A stretch of 13,147 nucleotides of DNA from the NCBI GenBank assembly GCA_038207745.1, contig JBBQZL010000057.1:1-13147 (forward strand), read 5' to 3'. A model generated the notes under the pieces. The model had not been told where the DNA came from and searched no databases. It saw only the letters and a list, made by a program, of their open reading frames with translations. This document shows positions 1-5,944 of the stretch, piece by piece; the first letter of the stretch is position 1; the number at the start of each line of letters is the position of its first letter. Both the position numbers and the translations under genes were made by a program. This stretch comes from JBBQZL01 sp038207745. Its GTDB lineage: Bacteria; Actinomycetota; Thermoleophilia; Solirubrobacterales; 70-9.

Positions 1-320
1 AGATGGGTGGCGATGGTTTCGCGGACCCACTGCTGCGTGGCCGGGTCGGCCATCCGGTAGCGACCGAGCAGCATCGCCTGATCGTCGATCGGCAGCCCGG
101 CGATCTCCCAGCGGACCGCGAGGCGCTCGAAGAGGATCTCGGTACGGCGGCGCCAGGAATCGTCGATGGTCGCGGCGTCGCCGGCGAGCGATTCACCGAC
201 CTTCGCGACCGTCCCGGCGCTGAGGCTGCTCCGCAGGGTCAGGACATTGCCCTCGAGGTCCGTGTAGTCGACGGTCTCGACCGGCCGGCGCCCCCTTCGC
301 TGTCTTCTCCGCTTTGCCAT
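1..320 (-). CDS. Hypothetical protein, C-terminus cut by the left window edge
   Basis: An open minus-strand frame starts at ATG 320 and runs off the window with no stop, leaving 106 visible codons. The protein begins with a very basic stretch (AKRRRQRRGRR). It continues with a VDYTDLEGNVLTLR segment and then a probably helical region rich in Trp and Arg (RRRTEILFERLAVRWEIAGL, then MLLGRYRM and QQWVRETI). I see no signal peptide, membrane segment or catalytic motif, and I do not recognise the family. The amino-acid composition and high third-position GC look like real coding sequence, unlike the other frames here. A second in-frame ATG at 335 would add five residues (MLSGR). Neither start has a good Shine-Dalgarno, so the start is uncertain. 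The gene is divergent from the secreted protein starting at 423. Confidence 0.7.
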   Translation of the reverse strand, partial: MAKRRRQRRGRRPVETVDYTDLEGNVLTLRSSLSAGTVAKVGESLAGDAATIDDSWRRRTEILFERLAVRWEIAGLPIDDQAMLLGRYRMADPATQQWVRETIATH

Positions 321-342
321 ACGCCCCGAAAGCATGACCGAT

Positions 343-357
343 CCGCCCGGCGGGCGG
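343..357. promoter_or_regulatory. 15-bp GC palindrome in the divergent intergenic region
   Basis: CCGCCCGGCGGGCGG is a perfect odd palindrome (7-bp arms around one central G). It lies just upstream of the minus-strand hypothetical gene, 8 bp beyond its alternative start at 335. It could be a repressor operator or a hairpin. The function is inferred from symmetry and position only. Confidence 0.3.
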
Positions 358-374
358 CCAATTTCTGCAAACAA

Positions 375-386
375 CCGCGTACGCGG
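375..386. promoter_or_regulatory. 12-bp perfect palindrome in the divergent intergenic region
   Basis: CCGCGTACGCGG is a perfect even palindrome 36 bp upstream of the GTG start at 423, between two divergent genes. It is a candidate operator. I see no convincing -35/-10 pair around it. Confidence 0.3.
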
Positions 387-422
387 ATCGGATCATCGTG
401 GTCAAATCGAGAGGGAGTGGAT

Positions 423-1607
423 GTGAACGGGTTCCGGGAAATAGTCGCCTACAGGATGCGCGCCCTCGTGGTTGCGGCATTCCTGGGAGCGATGCTGCTC
501 GCTTCTCAGGCAGGAGTCGCCTCGGCGGCGGGTACCGCAGAGCCGTTCCACATCGATTTCAGCAGCGGCGTGGTCAAGGTCGGAGCAATCGACAACATCG
601 ACCTCGCGACCCTCGCCGATGGTTCGGCAGGCTCGATAGATGGAACGATTCAGAATGGGGTCGTGACGATCCCGGCCGACGGGTTCAATGTGGTCAAGGT
701 CGGCATCGACGATCCATTCCCGCTCAAGGCGTTTCTGGGTGTCGACGGCGCCAGCACGGGCACCTACGACGCGGATACCGGCGAACTCAACATCGAGGCG
801 ACGGGCGGAATCTGGGTGACGGTCGACATAGCGGCGGCTGCCGACGCGCTCGGTGTCAGCCTCGATGATCTGCTCGCGGGCGCCAATCTCGGTGCGCTCG
901 CTCCGATCGTGACCAGCTTCCTCAAGGAGCCGCTGACCTGCGGTTTCGCCCCGATGGACCTCCATTTCTCGACTTCCGGCGGCGAAGCGCCGGGGCCGGG
1001 CACGCCATTCAGTGACGGCCTTGCCGACCCGGGTGCGATCTCCGCCAGCTGGTCGCAACTCGGGCCGTTTGCCGGCCGCACGAAGGCATACGGCCTGTTT
1101 GACGTCTGCGTGATCGCCAAGAGCCTGCTTCCCGGGCTGATCCAGTCCGCTCTTTCAGGTGTCGGCGGCAGCAGCCTCGGCAGCCTCCAGGGCATCGATA
1201 TCGCAGGTCTGCTCGCCAATCTCGACGACGCCAATCTGGGTCCGAGTGGGATTCTCCTGACCAGCTCCACCGAGGCACCGCCGACGGCCGCGAAGCTCCG
1301 GACAAAGGTCCTGCCGAGGAACAGGAAGATCCGCGAAGGCCATGCAACCAGGTTCAAGGTGACTGTCACCAACTCGGGCGGGTCCAAGGCGACAAGGGTC
1401 AAGGTCTGCGTCAGGCATCCGAACAAGGCCCTGAGCGTCAGGCATTGTCAGAAGTTCGGGAATATCCCGGCCGGCGGCTCGGAGACAAGAGCGTTTAGGG
1501 TCAGGCCGAGGGGCAACGCCGGCGGGCGCACCTACAGTCTCAGCTTCATCACCAAGGAGCGGTCGCTGACCCAGAACAACGTCGGGGCGAGAGTCCGCGT
1601 CCGCTAA
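423..1607 (+). CDS. Secreted protein with a CARDB-like C-terminal domain
   Basis: This is a 394-residue exported protein of unknown function. The GTG at 423 was chosen because AGGGAG lies about six bases upstream. The frame is open further 5', but that part is the shadow of the opposite gene. Residues 11-36 form a signal peptide (basic start, hydrophobic MRALVVAAFLGAMLLA core, cleavage near ASAA/G). Residues 42-280 are a beta-rich extracellular domain I do not recognise, with one likely disulphide pair (C173 and C229). Residues about 288-394 resemble a CARDB/DUF11-like Ig-type domain: RFKVTVTNSGGSKATRVKV, then a second Cys pair (C329 and C342), then IPAGGSETRAFRVRP. Such domains mediate adhesion or display at the cell surface. 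No sorting signal or membrane anchor follows. The stop overlaps the stop of the convergent HDAC-like gene. Confidence 0.85.
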   Translation: MNGFREIVAYRMRALVVAAFLGAMLLASQAGVASAAGTAEPFHIDFSSGVVKVGAIDNIDLATLADGSAGSIDGTIQNGVVTIPADGFNVVKVGIDDPFPLKAFLGVDGASTGTYDADTGELNIEATGGIWVTVDIAAAADALGVSLDDLLAGANLGALAPIVTSFLKEPLTCGFAPMDLHFSTSGGEAPGPGTPFSDGLADPGAISASWSQLGPFAGRTKAYGLFDVCVIAKSLLPGLIQSALSGVGGSSLGSLQGIDIAGLLANLDDANLGPSGILLTSSTEAPPTAAKLRTKVLPRNRKIREGHATRFKVTVTNSGGSKATRVKVCVRHPNKALSVRHCQKFGNIPAGGSETRAFRVRPRGNAGGRTYSLSFITKERSLTQNNVGARVRVR

Positions 1608-2539
1608 CGCGTGAACGACTCGATCGTCGCGCTGACTGATCGGGCCAGGTGCCCCGGCGAGTAGCCGCCCTCGAGACAGGCGACGACGCCGACGTCGATC
1701 TGCTCCGCGAATCTCCTGATCTCGACGGACATGCGGGCGTAGGAGTCCTCGTCGAGCTCACATCCGCCGATCGGATCCTCCCGGTGGGCGTCGTACCCCG
1801 CCGCCAGCATGATCAGATCGGGCTTGAACCGCTGCCCGGCGGGAATCATCTCTTCGTTGAGAATCCGCTCAAAGGTTTCCGATCCCGACCCGGCGGGAAC
1901 CGGGAAGTTGAGCGTCGTGCCCTCCCCCGGCCCGGTGCCGGTCTCCCCGGCTGATCCGGTGCCTGGATAGAAGGGGCTCTGATGGATGTCGGTGACGAGG
2001 ACGTCCGGGCTCGCGTAGAAGGCGGCCTGGGTTCCATTGCCATGGTGTACGTCCCAATCGATCACCATCACCCGGTCGGCGCCGTTGGCGAGCGCGTGCG
2101 CGGCTCCGACGGCGAGGTTTCCGAACAGACAGAACCCCATCGAGCGAGACGGCTCGGCGTGATGACCCGGGGGTCTCAGGCCGCAGAAGACAAAGCGCTC
2201 ACCGCCAAGGGCACGTTCAACTCCGGCAACCGAGGCGCCCGCGGCCCGCAGCGCCGCATCGTAGGAACGCTCGCTGACCGGGGTGTCGGGATCCATCTCA
2301 CCCCCACCTGACTCGGCGATACGGCGAACCCTCGCGATCTGTGCGGCAGGGTGAATGCGTTCGAGCTGCTCCTGGGTCGCTGCCGGGGCCTCGACCACCT
2401 CGAGCCCGAGCCAATCCCTGGCCTCCATCTCGGCCTCGATCGCCCGGATCCTCCCCGCGTTCTCCGGGTGCAGGCCGGTCTCGTGCTCGAGTGAGAGCGG
2501 GTGCCGGAAGTAGGTGCCGATCTGGCGCCGGCCTCTCAT
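1604..2539 (-). CDS. Class II HDAC-like / acetoin-utilisation-type deacetylase
   Basis: This is a 311-residue zinc hydrolase of the arginase/deacetylase fold (histone deacetylase superfamily). In bacteria this family removes acetyl groups from polyamines, lysines or other small acetylated amines; the substrate here is unknown. All catalytic elements are visible. RPPGHHAE carries the tandem His (H126, H127). DWDVHHGNGTQ carries the metal ligands D163 and H165 (with D161). AAGYDAH carries the third ligand D250. EGGY ends with the transition-state Tyr (Y293). LHPENAGR near residue 24 is the usual N-terminal family signature. Length is normal and there is no signal peptide, so it is cytoplasmic. 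The ATG overlaps the TGA of the preceding small ORF (ATGA), which indicates translational coupling. It is the last gene of the minus-strand block. Confidence 0.95.
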   Translation of the reverse strand: MRGRRQIGTYFRHPLSLEHETGLHPENAGRIRAIEAEMEARDWLGLEVVEAPAATQEQLERIHPAAQIARVRRIAESGGGEMDPDTPVSERSYDAALRAAGASVAGVERALGGERFVFCGLRPPGHHAEPSRSMGFCLFGNLAVGAAHALANGADRVMVIDWDVHHGNGTQAAFYASPDVLVTDIHQSPFYPGTGSAGETGTGPGEGTTLNFPVPAGSGSETFERILNEEMIPAGQRFKPDLIMLAAGYDAHREDPIGGCELDEDSYARMSVEIRRFAEQIDVGVVACLEGGYSPGHLARSVSATIESFTR

Positions 2540-2685
2540 TGCCCGAAGATCACGTAGCCCTGCTGCTCGATCAGATTGATCGCCGACTCCGCCTCAACGG
2601 TCGATGGCAGCCCATGGATCCGCTGGTTCATCGCGGGACCGCAGGCGACCTCAACCGGTGGGGTGAGCTTCCCGACCTTGCTCAA
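2536..2685 (-). CDS. Small protein (49 aa), unrecognised, coupled to the HDAC-like gene
   Basis: The frame ends in an ATGA overlap with the deacetylase start. I place the start at TTG 2685 because GAGG lies five bases upstream and this clears the SGNH gene. An ATG at 2793 would give 85 residues, but the first 24 codons would then overlap the end of the SGNH gene in another frame. The peptide (MSKVGKLTPPVEVACGP, then a helical SAINLIEQQGYVIFGQ tail) has one Cys and no membrane segment. I recognise no family. Its existence is supported by the tight overlap and the ribosome binding site. It could be a genuine small partner of the deacetylase or a leader ORF that couples translation. Confidence 0.45.
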   Translation of the reverse strand: MSKVGKLTPPVEVACGPAMNQRIHGLPSTVEAESAINLIEQQGYVIFGQ

Positions 2686-2722
2686 AGTGTCCTCGAACTC
2701 CCCTTGCAGGTCTGGCGAACTC

Positions 2723-3517
2723 CTAGGTTGATACACCGCTGCGGCCTTCCGTCGTGAATGGCTCGAGGTCCGGCCGCTTCGGGGCGATTCCATCTCCGGA
2801 GGAGCGCCCGCGAAGGTGCCGGTAGATCCGCGGGATCAGGTATCGGCGGGCCCAGACGATCTCGTCCCATGCAATCCGCGGCCGAGAGCGAGGACGCTCC
2901 GGGGGCAACGGTCGGATCCAGGAATCATCGGCATCGGGGACCCCGAGCGCCTCGGCGAGGGCGGCGGAGATCCGTGCGTGCCCCTCGGAGTTCGCGTGCA
3001 GGCGATCGACGGCCCAGATCCGGCGATCGGACGCCATCGGGGTCCGATCGAAGTCGACGAGCAACGCCTCCTGCTCGGTGGTGATCCGGCGAAGCGCCTC
3101 GTTGTAGATATCGAGCCTCGGTTTGACCAGCTTTGCAATCGGCATCACCGGAGTCGGGTCCGGCATCGTGAAGGTCAGGACCGTTGCGCCGGACTCTGCG
3201 AGCCGGGTGATCATCTCCTCGATATCTGAGATCACCGCGGAGAGGTCACAGCGCCGGCGGAGCATGTCGTTGAGCCCGGCCATCATCGTGACCAGGTCCG
3301 GCTCCATCGCAAGCGCCGGCTCGAGTTGCTGGTCAAGGACCTGCCCCGCGAGCCGCCCCCGGACCGCCAGGTTCGCGTAGAGAAGATCAGGATTGACCGC
3401 CGCGAGGCGATCGGCAAGCCGATCGGTCCAGCCGCGATATCCACGCCCGTCCGGATACGGGTCCTCGAGACCCTCGGAGGTGCTGTCGCCGATCGCTACG
3501 TAGCGCGAAAAGGCCGT
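2723..3517 (-). CDS. SGNH/GDSL-family hydrolase (esterase) with no canonical start codon
   Basis: This serine hydrolase (esterase, lipase or acyl-deacetylase type) has 264 residues if counted from codon ACG 3517. All four SGNH blocks are present: YVAIGDSTSEG (nucleophile S12), NLAVRG (oxyanion Gly54), AGLND (G81, N83) and AVDRLH (D171, H174). The enzyme is therefore intact at the active site. No signal peptide is seen. The first ATG in frame (3307) lies after block II, so a start there would remove the catalytic serine. Upstream of the GDS motif the frame has no ATG, GTG or TTG before an in-frame TAA at 3569-3571, which is the stop of the lipoprotein gene. Homology suggests a start a few residues before RYVAIGDS, where ACG 3517 is one base from ATG. 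The C-terminal 60 residues are basic and proline-rich. The substrate is unknown. Confidence 0.85.
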   Translation of the reverse strand, partial: TAFSRYVAIGDSTSEGLEDPYPDGRGYRGWTDRLADRLAAVNPDLLYANLAVRGRLAGQVLDQQLEPALAMEPDLVTMMAGLNDMLRRRCDLSAVISDIEEMITRLAESGATVLTFTMPDPTPVMPIAKLVKPRLDIYNEALRRITTEQEALLVDFDRTPMASDRRIWAVDRLHANSEGHARISAALAEALGVPDADDSWIRPLPPERPRSRPRIAWDEIVWARRYLIPRIYRHLRGRSSGDGIAPKRPDLEPFTTEGRSGVST

Positions 3518-3519
3518 GG

Positions 3520-3576
3520 CTACGGAAACTCGTTGAGTTGGTACTGGGCCTTCCGGATGTCGTCCTTTTTACGCAT
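3520..3576 (-). CDS. Possible 18-codon ORF between the lipoprotein and the SGNH gene
   Basis: ATG 3576 overlaps the end of the lipoprotein gene (the ATG falls inside the last codons and its TAA). It reads MRKKDDIRKAQYQLNEFP and stops at TAG 3520-3522, just before the region where SGNH similarity begins. The peptide is hydrophilic, charged and helix-like. The SGNH frame is -1 relative to it. It may be a coupling leader, the displaced true N-terminus of the esterase after a lost base, or chance. Confidence 0.25.
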   Translation of the reverse strand: MRKKDDIRKAQYQLNEFP

Positions 3577-3790
3577 CCGGGACCTGCGGCTTGACGTCGC
3601 CGTTCTTGACCTCCTCGGCTGCCGTCCTTGCCTTCTCGGTCAGGTCCGATGCCTGACTCGTGAGCTTGTCCGTGTCGGCTGATCCACACGCGGCAAGCCC
3701 GAGGCATCCGGCATTCGCCATCACGACGATGGAACGGCGTACCCCGCGCGACGCCGGGTGCCGCTTCATCTCGTCAAGCGCGTGGTCCAT
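3569..3790 (-). CDS. Small predicted lipoprotein
   Basis: The product is 73 residues. Basic N-terminal residues (MKRHPASRGVRR) and a short hydrophobic stretch (SIVVMANAGCLGLAA) precede a lipobox LAAC, with C35 as the lipidated cysteine followed by Gly-Ser. The mature part is only 39 residues: a charged helix (DKLTSQASDLTEKARTAAEEVKNGD) and a short tail. This resembles small surface lipoproteins of unknown role that may act as spacers or envelope anchors. ATG 3790 is used; ATG 3769 (residue 8) gives an equally good signal peptide, and Shine-Dalgarno matches are weak for both. The frame continues in phase into the SGNH esterase after the TAA. The upstream boundary is a strong hairpin. Confidence 0.65.
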   Translation of the reverse strand: MDHALDEMKRHPASRGVRRSIVVMANAGCLGLAACGSADTDKLTSQASDLTEKARTAAEEVKNGDVKPQVPDA

Positions 3791-3826
3791 GCTGATCGAT
3801 CTCTTTCTGTCGGTTCGGTTGCATGT

Positions 3827-3855
3827 CGCGGCGGCGATCCGGGATCGCCGCCGCG
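3827..3855 (-). terminator. Strong hairpin after the triple-repeat protein gene
   Basis: A 13-bp perfect stem (arm CGCGGCGGCGATC and its complement) closes a three-base CGG loop, eight bases past the stop of the triple-repeat gene. No T-run follows on the minus strand, so this is not a textbook intrinsic terminator. GC-rich hairpins without T-tracts are common at gene ends in high-GC actinobacteria. It could also attenuate or stabilise the transcript before the lipoprotein gene. Confidence 0.6.
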
Positions 3856-3862
3856 CACAGGT

Positions 3863-4861
3863 TCAGCTCGTCGGCTTGACACGAAAGCCCTTGCCGCCCT
3901 TGCCTCTGCTGAACGTGCCGGAGTTCCGATTGATGATCCAGGGGCTCGGCAGTTTGCCGTTCGGAAAGTTGAGGAACTGCGAGAAGTAGGTGCTCGCCTG
4001 CTTGCAGGTGATCCCCCGCTTCTGCGACAGCTCGATCCTGTATGCGCCCTTCGGGAAGACCAGCGGCCCGATCTTGTCATTGTGCTGGACGCTGAACGTA
4101 CCCGGGCAGTAGTCGCTGGAACGACCACCCGAGTTCGGCTTCGGGTCAGGCCCATAGGCCCGCTCGAAGTAGAAGCCGACTCCAGAGCTGCCCCTCAGGA
4201 AGGTGCCGGAACTCGCCTTGAGCTTCCAGGGTGCCGGGAGCCTGCCATCGAAATCATTGAGGAACTGGTCGAGCAGAGCCGATGCCCGGGCGCAGCTGAT
4301 CCGGGTCGGCGAGAGCACCGTGATCCGGTACTTGCCTCTTGGAACCCGCAGGCGCCCGATCTGATCGTTGCGAAGAACGTCGAAGAGGCCGTTGCAGCTC
4401 TTCCGGCCGCCGGCCGGGTACCTTCCGCCGCCGCCGCCGCCACCGACCCTCGTCACCTTGAACCCGACTGACGGGTTTCCACGCTGGCGGAACTGCGACT
4501 TCTTGACCTGGACGACCCACGGGGACGGCAGTACGCCATCGAAGTCCTGCAGAAAACGGGCAAACAACGGTGTGGTCCCTGAGCAGGTCAGAGGACCGGT
4601 CGAGTCGAGAAGGGTGATCCGGTAGTTGCCGGCGGGCAGCGAAAGCTTGCCGATCCGGTCGTTGTGGACGACGCGAAAGGTCGCGGGACATGCGGCCCTG
4701 GCGGCTTCGGAGCGCTCTGCTGCGCCCAGCGAGATTGCCAGGATAGTGGCCGCGGCGACGAACATCGCGATCAGTGACAGGCGTCGCCGTCCAGGCTGGG
4801 CACTGCGGCCGCCCAGATCGGGGCTGCCCGTGAGATTGAGAGTGGAGCGAGACATGTTCAA
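3863..4861 (-). CDS. Secreted protein made of three copies of an uncharacterised Cys-pair repeat
   Basis: The product is 332 residues. Residues about 25-54 are a signal peptide or signal anchor (RRR, then LSLIAMFVAAATILAISLG). Three tandem units follow at about 58-137, 156-233 and 252-328. Each has the pattern C...F.V..ND.IG.L..P.G.YRI...C......F..FL..F.G.LP.PW......F.RG...GF. Each carries two cysteines 34-35 residues apart (C58/C93, C156/C190, C252/C286), probably disulphides. A seven-glycine linker (140-146) separates units 1 and 2, and a PDPKPNSGG linker separates 2 and 3. I can assign no named domain or function. Extracellular location is inferred. The start may be TTG 4861 (GGGG five bases upstream) or ATG 4855. 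It lies between the sulfatase-like gene and the lipoprotein. Confidence 0.85.
   Translation of the reverse strand: MNMSRSTLNLTGSPDLGGRSAQPGRRRLSLIAMFVAAATILAISLGAAERSEAARAACPATFRVVHNDRIGKLSLPAGNYRITLLDSTGPLTCSGTTPLFARFLQDFDGVLPSPWVVQVKKSQFRQRGNPSVGFKVTRVGGGGGGGRYPAGGRKSCNGLFDVLRNDQIGRLRVPRGKYRITVLSPTRISCARASALLDQFLNDFDGRLPAPWKLKASSGTFLRGSSGVGFYFERAYGPDPKPNSGGRSSDYCPGTFSVQHNDKIGPLVFPKGAYRIELSQKRGITCKQASTYFSQFLNFPNGKLPSPWIINRNSGTFSRGKGGKGFRVKPTS
3878..4690 (-). repeat. Three tandem protein-level repeats within the secreted protein
   Basis: The units lie at 4451-4690, 4163-4396 and 3878-4108. Alignment by eye gives shared blocks FRVVHNDRIGKL / FDVLRNDQIGRL / FSVQHNDKIGPL, then PAGNYRI / PRGKYRI / PKGAYRI, then DFDGVLPSPW / DFDGRLPAPW / FPNGKLPSPW. 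DNA similarity is much lower than protein similarity, so the duplication is old. The CCG triplet run at about 4426-4441 encodes the polyglycine linker. Confidence 0.9.
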
Positions 4862-4906
4862 AGTGACCCCGTTTGTCTTCGTTGTCCATATGCATCGAGG
4901 AGAGCA

Positions 4907-4962
4907 CGGTATCGAGTTGCGGAGGATCCTCCAAATGGCATCGATCGCCGGGCTCGATATCG
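4907..4962. promoter_or_regulatory. Inverted repeats in the leader upstream of the triple-repeat gene
   Basis: The 130-bp gap 4862-4991 holds a perfect 12-bp palindrome GGAGGATCCTCC (4921-4932). Around it lies a 10-bp inverted repeat with one wobble (CGGTATCGAG at 4907-4916 and CTCGATATCG at 4953-4962). Together they could fold as a long stem-loop in the transcript between the sulfatase-like gene and the triple-repeat gene, acting as a terminator or processing site, or serve as an operator. No promoter is recognisable. Confidence 0.35.
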
Positions 4963-4991
4963 GCGTCAGAGTCCTCGGCAGAAGTTGCGCG

Positions 4992-5906
4992 TCAGCTGCT
5001 CCAGAGGCGGATCAGGCTGCCCGAGGGACCGGGTTTGAGCACACCCACCTTGTTCGCCCCTGCCTTCAGGGCGCCCCGGGGCACGACAGATCCAAACCAG
5101 ACATGGTCCCTGAAGTTGAAGGCCCTGGTTGTGGCAACGACCCTCTTCCCAACCGAGATCAGAATCACGCTGTCGGCACCGACCCCCGTGAGCGTTCCGG
5201 TTACAAATGCCGGGACCGAGCCCGATCTCGGCCTTACGGAGTCATAGCGGTCGGGCTCGAATAGCAGCGCTGACCGATTGGCCGCCGGCCTTGCTGACCT
5301 GATTCGCATTCCCAGCATCTCGGGAGCGGGGCCCAGCCTGTTGATTCCCTGGCCGCCGAGGCGCGCGTAGCTGCTCCTGATGATCGCGTCGCGCTGGTGG
5401 AGCATCTTTGAGACGGGCGCTTCGATCACCTTTCCACCTGCCGCTGAAAGGGCGATCGGCCGCGAGAAGCCGACCTCGCTTATCGGCTCACCCTCGGTCT
5501 CGAACCGGGGATTGATCCCGAGCGTCTGCTCGATGGTCGGCAACACGTCGACGGAGCGCGAGTGGCGCAGCGAGATCTCCGGCCTGTGTTGTCCCGGGTA
5601 CTTGATGAAGAGAGGCGGATTCGCGATCCCACCCAGTCCTTCGGGTGTCGCGATGCGCCGCGGAACTCCCGGCTGAAAGGTGGCCCCATGGTCTGCGGTG
5701 ACCACGACCATCGCCTTCCTCCACAGTCCGACATTGTGGAGTCGTCTGATCATCTTGGAGACGACCTCGTCCGCGAATGCCGTCTGGATGTAGTGGCGCT
5801 GCTCCATCATCGCGATGCCGGGGTCTCCGGCGCCCCAGAAGGCCGAACCCTTGTACCTGATGTCAGTCAGCGGTGAGTATTGATAGGTCCGGCCATCCGG
5901 GAGCAA
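4992..5906 (-). CDS. C-terminal fragment of the sulfatase-like hydrolase
   Basis: The first in-frame start is TTG 5906, which falls inside the conserved LPHQPYRLLPDG stretch. It is thus not a natural N-terminus; the homologous frame extends back to about 5950. The fragment carries the second half of the metal site, VVVTADHGATFQPG (D72, H73), and the conserved SRSVDVLPTIEQTLGI segment (D120), as in sulfatases and alkaline-phosphatase-like enzymes. The last 110 residues form a beta-rich region of unknown role (FVTGTLTGVGADSVILISV and so on). It is probably expressed only if the frameshift is absent or bypassed. Confidence 0.8.
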   Translation of the reverse strand: MLPDGRTYQYSPLTDIRYKGSAFWGAGDPGIAMMEQRHYIQTAFADEVVSKMIRRLHNVGLWRKAMVVVTADHGATFQPGVPRRIATPEGLGGIANPPLFIKYPGQHRPEISLRHSRSVDVLPTIEQTLGINPRFETEGEPISEVGFSRPIALSAAGGKVIEAPVSKMLHQRDAIIRSSYARLGGQGINRLGPAPEMLGMRIRSARPAANRSALLFEPDRYDSVRPRSGSVPAFVTGTLTGVGADSVILISVGKRVVATTRAFNFRDHVWFGSVVPRGALKAGANKVGVLKPGPSGSLIRLWSS

Positions 5907-5944
5907 TCGGTAGGGCTGATGCGGGAGCTGCGCGTGCAGAACGG

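Noticed and set aside
3..422. Apparent 140-codon N-terminal extension of the secreted protein on the plus strand
   Set aside because: It is antisense to the left-edge hypothetical gene, has no domain-like sequence, and would bury the signal peptide. The GTG at 423 has a good ribosome binding site.
402..1426. Long minus-strand open frames (about 220 codons) opposite the secreted protein
   Set aside because: Their sequences are Arg/Ser/Pro-rich, typical of antisense frames in high-GC DNA. The plus frame has a signal peptide and domain structure.
3567..3572. A-rich run AAAAAG as a programmed -1 frameshift site feeding the SGNH frame
   Set aside because: The heptamer would be T AAA AAG, where P-site re-pairing fails in the -1 frame, and no downstream stimulatory structure is evident. 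It is kept only as one of several options for the start problem.
3758..4471. A 237-codon plus-strand open frame
   Set aside because: It lies opposite the three-repeat protein, whose internal repeats prove the minus frame is coding. The plus frame shows no motif.
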